In this document: positions 32,915 through 40,397 of the stretch, piece after piece
Numbering within the stretch: position 1 is the first letter of the stretch
How the letters are laid out: every line of letters begins with the position of its first letter
Assembly: GCF_023805255.1 (NCBI RefSeq)
Contig: NZ_JAMSCK010000001.1
Span: 620,001 to 684,000 of the forward strand
Length of the DNA: 64,000 bases
Direction: 5' to 3'
Origin: Gramella jeungdoensis
GTDB lineage: Bacteria > Bacteroidota > Bacteroidia > Flavobacteriales > Flavobacteriaceae
Notes under the pieces: model-generated
What the model was told of the DNA's origin: nothing
Seen by the model: only the letters and a program-made list of their open reading frames with translations
The model's database searches: none
Made by a program: the position numbers and the translations under genes

Positions 32915-34186
32915 TTATCTTTCGATAGTCTGTTTTCTATCGGGTCCTACCGAAACCATCCTGATAGGAACTTCAAGTTCTTTCTCGAGGAAATCAACAT
33001 AATCATTGAATTCCTTTGGAAGATCTGATGAGTCCGTGAGTTTGGTCAGATCTTCTTTCCAGCCTTTTACTTCGGTATAGACAGGTTCAACGTTTTCGGG
33101 CTCGATATTATAAGGTAAATGCGTTATTTTTTCTCCTTTGTATTTATAGGCAGTACAAACTTTCAGGGTTTCAAATCCGCTTAAAACATCACCCTTCATC
33201 ATAATAAGCTGGGTAATACCATTCACCTGAACCGCATACTTAAGGGCAACAAGGTCCAGCCAGCCACAACGTCTTTTTCTTCCGGTGGTGGCACCAAATT
33301 CATTTCCAACACGTCCCATGGTTTCTCCAACTTCGTCAAACAACTCGGTAGGGAAGGGGCCGCTACCAACTCTGGTAGTGTATGCCTTGAAAATACCAAA
33401 TGCCTCGCCTATCTGTCTTGGAGCTACTCCCAGACCCGTACAGGCTCCTGCTGCAGTAGTGTTGGAAGAAGTTACAAAAGGATATGTTCCGAAATCTATA
33501 TCAAGTAGTGATCCCTGTGCTCCTTCAGCAAGGATAGTCTTGCCCGATTTTATTGATTGCTGAAGGTATTCTTCACTATCAATAAAAGTAAGTTCCTTTA
33601 AGGTTTCAACGGCCTTACAGAATTCTTTTTCAAGTTCCTTAAGGTCATACTGAACGTCCACATCATAAAAAGCGATCATCTTTTCATGTTTGTCGGCCAG
33701 GGTACGATACCTGTCTTTCCAGTCTTCAAGTTCAAGGTCACCAACACGTAAACCGTTTCTTCCGGTCTTATCCATATAAGTAGGCCCAATACCTTTAAGG
33801 GTGGATCCTATCTTTGCCTTACCCTTGGATGCTTCAGAAGCTGCATCAAGAAGGCGGTGAGTTGGAAGTATAAGGTGTGCTTTTCTGGAAATAATAAGTT
33901 TAGACTTGTAATCTATATTGTGCTTTGCGAGATTATCCAGTTCTTTCTTAAAGATCACCGGGTCTATTACCACCCCGTTTCCTACGAGGTTGATACTGTC
34001 ATCGTGAAAAATCCCGGATGGAATGGTGTGCAATACATGCTTTTGACCGTCGAATTCCAAAGTATGCCCTGCATTGGGACCTCCCTGAAAGCGTGCAATA
34101 ATATCGTATTTTGAGGTAAGTACGTCGACTATTTTGCCTTTTCCTTCATCACCCCATTGAAGACCTAGTAGTAAATCTACTGCCAT
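32915..34186 (-). CDS. purA: Adenylosuccinate synthetase
   Basis: Forms adenylosuccinate from IMP, aspartate and GTP, the first step toward AMP. GDEGKGKIVD (about 12-21) is the GTP/IMP-binding signature, GPNAGHT follows, and the IMP site QGSLLDIDFGTYPFVTSSN and GRKRRCGWLD are present. 423 residues, full length. It lies 12 bases downstream of a Fur-family gene and is probably cotranscribed with it. Confidence 0.97.
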   Translation of the reverse strand: MAVDLLLGLQWGDEGKGKIVDVLTSKYDIIARFQGGPNAGHTLEFDGQKHVLHTIPSGIFHDDSINLVGNGVVIDPVIFKKELDNLAKHNIDYKSKLIISRKAHLILPTHRLLDAASEASKGKAKIGSTLKGIGPTYMDKTGRNGLRVGDLELEDWKDRYRTLADKHEKMIAFYDVDVQYDLKELEKEFCKAVETLKELTFIDSEEYLQQSIKSGKTILAEGAQGSLLDIDFGTYPFVTSSNTTAAGACTGLGVAPRQIGEAFGIFKAYTTRVGSGPFPTELFDEVGETMGRVGNEFGATTGRKRRCGWLDLVALKYAVQVNGITQLIMMKGDVLSGFETLKVCTAYKYKGEKITHLPYNIEPENVEPVYTEVKGWKEDLTKLTDSSDLPKEFNDYVDFLEKELEVPIRMVSVGPDRKQTIER

Positions 34187-34198
34187 GAAATTTTAAAC

Positions 34199-34654
34199 TT
34201 AATTGGTTGATTTTTTGTTGCCGTAAAAGTATAAAGAATGCTTTTTAATCTCAATATCAAAAACCTCTTCAATAGTTTGTTTTATGCTCTGGATCCTGGG
34301 ATCGCAAAACTCAATCACTTCTCCGGTATCGGTAAGTATAATATGATCGTGCTGGCGGTCAAAATATGATTTCTCATACTGGGCCTGATTTTGCCCGAAC
34401 TGATGTTTACGCACTAGTCCGCATTCCAGTAATAACTCTATGGTGTTATACAAGGTTGCCCGACTCACACGGTATTTTTTGTTCTTCATTTTGATATAAA
34501 GAGACTCTATATCAAAGTGATCATCAGAGTTGTAGATCTCCTGAAGAATAGCAAAGCGTTCCGGGGTTTTCCGGTGGCCTTTTTCTTCAAGATATTTAGT
34601 GAAAACGTTTTTAACGACCGCCTGATCGTTTTTATTTACGACTTTTTTGCTCAT
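34199..34654 (-). CDS. Fur-family transcriptional regulator without CxxC zinc motifs
   Basis: Metal-responsive repressor fold: 151 residues, winged helix (about 15-85) with KTPERFAIL and [14 protein letters not shown], then a dimerization domain. Metal-site histidines remain ([29 protein letters not shown]). The usual zinc CxxC pairs are absent: the position reads [15 protein letters not shown] where canonical Fur has cysteines, and only two cysteines exist in the protein. Regulated metal or signal cannot be named. Reverse-strand TACCTTTG (34673-34666) is a promoter-like word just upstream. It is followed by purA. Confidence 0.88.
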   Translation of the reverse strand: MSKKVVNKNDQAVVKNVFTKYLEEKGHRKTPERFAILQEIYNSDDHFDIESLYIKMKNKKYRVSRATLYNTIELLLECGLVRKHQFGQNQAQYEKSYFDRQHDHIILTDTGEVIEFCDPRIQSIKQTIEEVFDIEIKKHSLYFYGNKKSTN

Positions 34655-34678
34655 AATTTGCTCTGCAAAGGTAAAAGT

Positions 34679-36886
34679 TTATTCACGGCTAACCTTGTCT
34701 ATCCCGTTAATTTTTTTCAGCCTTTGGATGATGGTATTCAGGATATTATTATTCTTAACTACCAGGGTTATCCGTCCGCTGAAGATGCCATCTGAACTGT
34801 CAAAATTCAGATTCTTCATGTTCACGTGCATATTACTGGAAATTTCCTGGGTTACTTCGCTCACGAGCCCAATATTGTCTATTCCCTGTAATTTGATTAC
34901 CGCTACAAAATCCTGTTGTGAGCTGTCTATCCATTTAGCCTGGATGATCCTGTAGGCATAATTGCTCTGCAACTGTAAGGCATTGGGACAATCCTTTTTA
35001 TGAACTTTAATTCCGTCATTTACCGAAATGAATCCAAACACATTATCACCCGGGATAGGATTACAACAATTTGACAGCTTGTATTCCAGTTTTTCCTCTT
35101 CCTTTCCAAACACCAGCTGATCGTATTTGGCCGTGATCTCTTCTTTATTAAGGTCAGATGAAACGGATGGCTTCTTGATCTTGTTCTTAAAATAGCTTAC
35201 AAAGGCATTGCTTCTTGACGAGGCAAAGTCTTTTAGCATCTGGTTATCTATTTTACCAATACCCACCCGATAGAAAAGATCGAGACTGGTCTTTAAATTG
35301 AAGAATACTACAAGCTCATTGATGGTTTTCTCATTGAACTGTATCTTCTGTGCTTTAAGTTTTCTGGCAAGTACAGCTTTTCCTTCCTCGGCGATCTCCT
35401 TTTTCTCTTCTTTAAGTGATGACTTTATCTTGGCCCTGGCCCTGGCCGTATTGGCATAATCCAGCCAGTTGATATTTGGCTTCGCACTATCTGAAGTGAT
35501 TATTTCTACCTGGTCTCCACTTTTTAGTTCATGGCTTAAAGGCACAAGTTTTTGGTTTACCCTTGCACCACGTGTATGAAGACCAATTTCTGTATGAATA
35601 CTGAAAGCAAAATCCAATGGGGTAGAACCTTTAGGTAGGGATTTCAGGTCTCCCTGTGGAGTGAATACAAAGATTTCCTTGGAATACAGGTTAAGTTTGA
35701 ACTGCTCTACAAAATCCACGGCATTTATATCCGGATTTTCCAGCGCCTCCTGTAAACGGGTTACCCATTCTTCAAAACCTCTTTCTTCCTTACTGCTTCC
35801 CTGTTTGTACTTATAATGAGCCGCATAACCTTTTTCAGCGATCTCGTTCATTCGCTCACTCCTTATCTGAACTTCTACCCATCGGCCTTTAGGTCCCATC
35901 ACAGTAATGTGAAGAGCTTCATAACCTGTCGATTTTGGTGAAGAAATCCAATCCCTCAAACGTGTAGGGTTGGGGCGGAAGTGATCGGTAACTATTGAAT
36001 ATATCTTCCAGGCAAGGAATTTTTCCTGGGCGGGATCACTCTTGTAAATGATCCTGATGGCGAACTTATCGTATACTTCGTCAAAACTAATGTTCTGAGC
36101 CTTGATTTTTCTGTTTATGGAATAAATAGATTTTGGCCTCCCTTTTATCTCATATTCAAGATCCTCCTTGTCCAGTGAATCCTGTATCACCTTGCTGAAT
36201 TCCCGTATGTACGCATCCTGCTCTTCCTTACTTTCCTTGATCTTGGTAAGGATATCCTGGTAAACTTCAGGTTCAGTATATTTTAAACCTAGATCTTCAA
36301 GTTCGGTCTTGATATTATAGAGTCCTATTCTGTGGGCAAGCGGAGCGTAGATGTAAAGTGTTTCTGAAGCTATCTTCACCTGCTTGTCGGCCCTCATCAC
36401 ATCCATGGTCTGCATATTGTGCAGCCTGTCGGCGATCTTGATAATGATAACCCTAACGTCATCATTCAGTGTAAGCAGCATTTTTCTGAAGTTCTCAGCC
36501 TGCAGGGAAACGTCTTTGTCCTTTTTAAGATTGGAAATTTTGGTTAGGCCATCCACGATCTTGGCAACAGCCTCGCCAAACATTTCTCTCAGGTCCTCCA
36601 ATGTATACCTGGTGTCTTCAACTACATCATGAAGAAGAGCGGCAGCAATGGAAGTTGCGTCCAGGCCAATTTCCGAAGCGACGATCTTGGCAACGGCAAT
36701 GGGATGAAAAATATAGGCTTCCCCCGATTTTCTTCGCTGATCCTTATGTGCATCCACAGCAGTATCAAACGCCTTCCTGATGAGCTTTTTATCCTCTTCA
36801 GTAAGGGTTTGATAGCTTATCCTGAGCAGCTCTTTATACTGCCTTGCTATCTGCTTGTTCTCTTTTGCTATAGCTGCCTCTGTCAT
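34679..36886 (-). CDS. Bifunctional (p)ppGpp synthetase/hydrolase, RelA/SpoT (Rsh) family
   Basis: Makes and degrades the alarmone (p)ppGpp. 735 residues: HD hydrolase domain with FHPIAVAKI and LLHDVVEDT (H86, D87), RelA synthetase domain with GRPKSIYSI, YEALHITVMGP and VEVQIRS, TGS domain (VFTPQGDLKSLPKG), zinc-finger/helical region with NCCNPIPGD and a C-terminal ACT domain. Hydrolase and synthetase motifs both look intact, so it is probably the bifunctional Rel of this organism. It precedes the fur and purA genes (24-base gap), a link between stringent response and purine synthesis that may be coincidental. Confidence 0.95.
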   Translation of the reverse strand: MTEAAIAKENKQIARQYKELLRISYQTLTEEDKKLIRKAFDTAVDAHKDQRRKSGEAYIFHPIAVAKIVASEIGLDATSIAAALLHDVVEDTRYTLEDLREMFGEAVAKIVDGLTKISNLKKDKDVSLQAENFRKMLLTLNDDVRVIIIKIADRLHNMQTMDVMRADKQVKIASETLYIYAPLAHRIGLYNIKTELEDLGLKYTEPEVYQDILTKIKESKEEQDAYIREFSKVIQDSLDKEDLEYEIKGRPKSIYSINRKIKAQNISFDEVYDKFAIRIIYKSDPAQEKFLAWKIYSIVTDHFRPNPTRLRDWISSPKSTGYEALHITVMGPKGRWVEVQIRSERMNEIAEKGYAAHYKYKQGSSKEERGFEEWVTRLQEALENPDINAVDFVEQFKLNLYSKEIFVFTPQGDLKSLPKGSTPLDFAFSIHTEIGLHTRGARVNQKLVPLSHELKSGDQVEIITSDSAKPNINWLDYANTARARAKIKSSLKEEKKEIAEEGKAVLARKLKAQKIQFNEKTINELVVFFNLKTSLDLFYRVGIGKIDNQMLKDFASSRSNAFVSYFKNKIKKPSVSSDLNKEEITAKYDQLVFGKEEEKLEYKLSNCCNPIPGDNVFGFISVNDGIKVHKKDCPNALQLQSNYAYRIIQAKWIDSSQQDFVAVIKLQGIDNIGLVSEVTQEISSNMHVNMKNLNFDSSDGIFSGRITLVVKNNNILNTIIQRLKKINGIDKVSRE

Positions 36887-36921
36887 AGGTTAAAAATACA
36901 ATTAAGATGGAAATGACACAA

Positions 36922-38160
36922 CTAAAAACCGGTCTTCAGGTTGCGGTAACGCTGCAACAGACTGGGGTGGGAGTAATGTACAAAAATATAGGCCTTGTGA
37001 GGTGTTAAATTGCTCAAAGTATTCCTGGATAATTTCTTCAGGCTGGAAATGAGAGAGTCAGCATTGTAAGTGGATTTCGCATAATTGTCGGCCTGATATT
37101 CAAATTTTCGTGAAATGTAATTCATTATAAGGCCAGTGATCTCAGAGATCGGACTGTATAATATTCCGAAGGCGACAAGGCCAATATGAAAACTTGGCTG
37201 GGAAACTCCCAGTGCTTCGGAAAGAACAGGGTTCCCCACAAAAAGTGATAACAGCCAAAGGGTAAAACCAGTGGTAATTACCGATGCAACCAGGTTCACG
37301 ATTATGTGATTTTTCTTGTAATGCCCAACTTCATGCGCCAAAACCGCTACAATTTCTTCCTCTTCCAAATCGTTGATGAGCGTATCGTAAAGTGTAATTC
37401 TTTTCTCCCTTCCAAATCCTGAGAAATAAGCATTGGCTTTGGTGCTTCTTTTGGAGCCATCTATCACAAAGATATTATCCAGTTTAAATCCAACACTTCT
37501 GGCGTACTGTTCAATTTTAGTCCTTAGAGAACCTTCTTCCAGTGGGGTTTGTTTATTGAAAAGAGGCACTATAAGTTTAGCGTAAAACATATTCATAAAT
37601 ACTGAAAATACCGCGATTAGTATCCACGCGTACCACCAGAAATTGTCACCGGCGATCTGGTAGAACCATACGATTAGCGCTAAAATTCCACCGCCAATTA
37701 TTGCTGTCATTGCCAGGCCTTTAAGTTTATCAAGAAAGAAAGTGCCTTTAGTGGTCTTATTGAAACCATATTTCTCTTCTATAACAAAGGTGCTGTACCA
37801 GGAAAATGGTGTCATTAGGATATCGCTTCCCAGCATGATGATTCCAAAAAAGATAAGGGCAATAAGTATTGAATTATCACTTATACTTCTCGCTATCTGA
37901 TCTACCCAGGCAAATCCGTCAAAGATTAAGAATCCCAGTGTGAGTAATACCGAGAAGGTTGAGGTAAGCAGTCCGAATTTGAACCTTTCTTTTTTATAGC
38001 GCTGGGATTTTTCATATTCCTCTTTATCATAAACATCTGAGAGTTCCTCAGGAACAGGGTCGTTGAAGTGTTTTGCATTTAGAGCATCAAGGATCTTATC
38101 GATCACAAAGTCGATAACTATTATTGTGATTATGATATAGAATAGTGTTTCGGGTGTCAA
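36922..38160 (-). CDS. M48 family metalloprotease, Ste24/CAAX prenyl protease 1 type
   Basis: Integral membrane zinc protease, 412 residues with about seven hydrophobic segments. The zinc motif HEVGH (H276, H280) lies in VAVLAHEVGHYKKNH and the third ligand is probably in EYQADNYA. SGFGREKRITLYDTL is a family hallmark. Bacterial homologues process or clear membrane proteins; CAAX processing itself is not expected. The start is a TTG at 38160: a stop lies six codons upstream and no ATG precedes the first membrane segment. Confidence 0.9.
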   Translation of the reverse strand: MTPETLFYIIITIIVIDFVIDKILDALNAKHFNDPVPEELSDVYDKEEYEKSQRYKKERFKFGLLTSTFSVLLTLGFLIFDGFAWVDQIARSISDNSILIALIFFGIIMLGSDILMTPFSWYSTFVIEEKYGFNKTTKGTFFLDKLKGLAMTAIIGGGILALIVWFYQIAGDNFWWYAWILIAVFSVFMNMFYAKLIVPLFNKQTPLEEGSLRTKIEQYARSVGFKLDNIFVIDGSKRSTKANAYFSGFGREKRITLYDTLINDLEEEEIVAVLAHEVGHYKKNHIIVNLVASVITTGFTLWLLSLFVGNPVLSEALGVSQPSFHIGLVAFGILYSPISEITGLIMNYISRKFEYQADNYAKSTYNADSLISSLKKLSRNTLSNLTPHKAYIFVHYSHPSLLQRYRNLKTGF

Positions 38161-38171
38161 ATTCTGTTTTT

Positions 38172-38987
38172 TTATTTAAGATCAACAATTCGTTGTCGTT
38201 TCGCCTCAAAAATAAGAATTCCGGCGGCCACAGAAACATTCATTGAATCTATTTCTCCATGCATGGGAATTATGACGTTCTGTGTAGAGTTTTCCAGCCA
38301 TTCCTCACTTAATCCGGTAGCCTCGGTTCCCATAACAATGGCCGATGCCATATTGAAATCTATCTGATGATAGGGGACCGAAGCCTGTAAGGCTGCAGCA
38401 TATATTTTAATATTATGGCTTTGAAGGAAGTCAATGATCTCTGAAGTAGTACCTGTAGCTATCTGGTTGGTGAACACGCAGCCCACACTGCTTCTGATGA
38501 TATTTGGATTGTAAAGATCGGTCTTTGGATTCGCGATGATCACGGCATCTACGGCTGCTGCATCGGCCGTTCTCAGGATCGCTCCAATATTCCCCGGTTT
38601 TTCGGGAGCTTCAGCAACAAGGATTAACGGACTGGAATTTTTAAACCCTATCTCATCAAGTTCATGTGATCTTGATTTAAAGACGGCAATGAGTCCTTCG
38701 GTGCTTCCTCGATATGCTGATTTTTCATAAACCTCCTTACTTATCTCAATTATCTCGGCAGGTTCTTCATGGCCGGACCGTGCAATTTCCAGCACATCCT
38801 GAAATTCTATAAGTTCAGGGGTAAAATATAGTTGAAGAGGTTGATATTTTCCTTTTACTGCCAGTGAAATCTCCCTTTGTCCTTCAACGATAAATACATT
38901 TTCCTTTCTGCGATTACGGGATTTTTCCTGTAAGTGCAGTAATCGTTTTATTTCCTTGTTTTGCGAACTGGTGATCTTTTTGAGCAT
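38172..38987 (-). CDS. TrmH/SpoU-family RNA 2-prime-O-methyltransferase
   Basis: 271 residues. An N-terminal substrate-binding domain (about 1-95, KEIKRLLHLQEKSRNRRKE, VFIVEGQREI) precedes the SPOUT knot: APEKPGNIGAILRTADA (motif 1), IVMGTEATGLSEEW (motif 2) and IPMHGEIDSMNVSVAAGI (motif 3). rRNA is the likely target, but the site is unknown. It is 11 bases upstream of the M48 protease gene, so the two are cotranscribed. Confidence 0.93.
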   Translation of the reverse strand: MLKKITSSQNKEIKRLLHLQEKSRNRRKENVFIVEGQREISLAVKGKYQPLQLYFTPELIEFQDVLEIARSGHEEPAEIIEISKEVYEKSAYRGSTEGLIAVFKSRSHELDEIGFKNSSPLILVAEAPEKPGNIGAILRTADAAAVDAVIIANPKTDLYNPNIIRSSVGCVFTNQIATGTTSEIIDFLQSHNIKIYAAALQASVPYHQIDFNMASAIVMGTEATGLSEEWLENSTQNVIIPMHGEIDSMNVSVAAGILIFEAKRQRIVDLK

Positions 38988-39016
38988 GGCGATAAAAATA
39001 CGTAGATATTAGGCAT

Positions 39017-39045
39017 AAAAAAAGCCCCTGAAAGTTCAGGGGCTT
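39017..39045 (-). terminator. Terminator downstream of the amidohydrolase pair
   Basis: AAGCCCCTGAA (39022-39032) pairs with TTCAGGGGCTT (39035-39045); on the reverse strand it is followed by seven T (39023-39017). It ends leftward transcription from the gene at 39062. Confidence 0.85.
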
Positions 39046-39061
39046 ATAATTTTAGAAAGTT

Positions 39062-40384
39062 CTATTCACTTTCATTCTTTTCCTGATCTTCATACTTCTT
39101 TGAGTAACGTTTCCAGAGTTCTGTTTGATGAGACTCCAGGCTTATCTCCCTTCCGTCAATGAAAGCTCGGGATAACCTGTTGGTTCTCATATCAAGGGCG
39201 TCTCCTTCAGAAATGAAGAGAGTGGCCGACTTTCCTTTTTCCAGACTTCCGTAGTTATCATCGATACCTAGGATCTTCGCTGTGTTCAGGGTGATTAGCT
39301 GAAGCGCCTTTTCCTTTTCCATTCCGAATGCTGCCACAGTTCCGGCGTAGAAAGGCAGGTTTCTGGTGTTCATCCTCTCCATTTGTCCGCTGCTTTCAAT
39401 TGCCACGAGCACTCCTTCATCCTGAAGAAGCTTTGCTAATTTATAAGGATAATCATAGTCTTCATAGGCCATTTCGGGGGTGCTGTGCGGGCGGTTAACC
39501 AATACAGGGACATTATTTTCCTTAAGCTCTTTAGCGATTCCCAGGGAATTGTAACCTCCAATGATCACCAGGCCGTTCAGTTTCTGATCTTTTTTGAACT
39601 GAATAACGTCAAGTATCTCCTTCTCACCATCAACATGAAAAAACACCTTTTTCTCCCCGCTAAATACCGGCTTCATAGCTTCATACGGCAGATTGGTGTA
39701 ATCCTGATCTCCGGCAAGATAAGCCCTGGCTTCTCCAAAGAAATCTGAAAGTTTCTGGATCTGCTCGTTATATTCTTTGTTTGGCTTCAAATTCGGGTCC
39801 TCACCTCTCCACCAGCGTCCTCTGCTAAATGCCTCAGGCCAGTTAATATGAAGGCCATCATCTTCTTTTACAACCGCATCTTCCCAGTTCCATGCATCAA
39901 ATTGAACTACAGAGGAGGTCCCTGAAACAAGTCCACCTCTTGGAACGATCTGTCCCAGAAGCACTCCATTAGGTCTCATGGATTCTACAATTTTACTCTC
40001 GGCGTTGTAGGCGATCAAACTTCTTACGTTTGGAAGTATCTCTCCAATTTCATCCTCATCCTTTGTTGGCCTTACAGCGGCTATCTCCACTAATCCTAAA
40101 GTAGAATTTGGAGCAATAAAGCCCGGGTAAACATGTTTTCCCTTGGCTTCAATGATCTCACCCCGGTATTGCATTTTAGTGGCTGTGGCATCTAATACTT
40201 GTGTGAGCTTACCATCTTCAAAGATGATAAGACTGTTCTCAATTACCTCTCCGTTTCCAAGATGAGCTGTAGCGCCTACTATGGTAACTGCTTCACTCTG
40301 TTCGGGTGCCGGAGTTTGTTGCGCAAAACTGTTTCCTGAAATTATCAGGAATGCGATTAAAATATAATTGTATACTGATTTCAT
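39062..40384 (-). CDS. Exported amidohydrolase-like protein, metal motif lost
   Basis: 440 residues from the ATG at 40384, which begins a signal peptide (ending NSFAQQ). A TTG three codons earlier opens the frame but is less likely. The composite and barrel domains of the amidohydrolase superfamily are recognizable: VYPGFIAPNSTLG at the usual PGxIDxHxH position, VLVNRPHSTPEM and the C-terminal GSLEKGKSATLFIS. Both HxH histidines are replaced (N93, T95), so canonical metal catalysis is doubtful. It follows the 988-residue paralog by 13 bases. It may serve as its subunit. Confidence 0.82.
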   Translation of the reverse strand: MKSVYNYILIAFLIISGNSFAQQTPAPEQSEAVTIVGATAHLGNGEVIENSLIIFEDGKLTQVLDATATKMQYRGEIIEAKGKHVYPGFIAPNSTLGLVEIAAVRPTKDEDEIGEILPNVRSLIAYNAESKIVESMRPNGVLLGQIVPRGGLVSGTSSVVQFDAWNWEDAVVKEDDGLHINWPEAFSRGRWWRGEDPNLKPNKEYNEQIQKLSDFFGEARAYLAGDQDYTNLPYEAMKPVFSGEKKVFFHVDGEKEILDVIQFKKDQKLNGLVIIGGYNSLGIAKELKENNVPVLVNRPHSTPEMAYEDYDYPYKLAKLLQDEGVLVAIESSGQMERMNTRNLPFYAGTVAAFGMEKEKALQLITLNTAKILGIDDNYGSLEKGKSATLFISEGDALDMRTNRLSRAFIDGREISLESHQTELWKRYSKKYEDQEKNESE

Positions 40385-40397
40385 TTTTGTCAATTTT

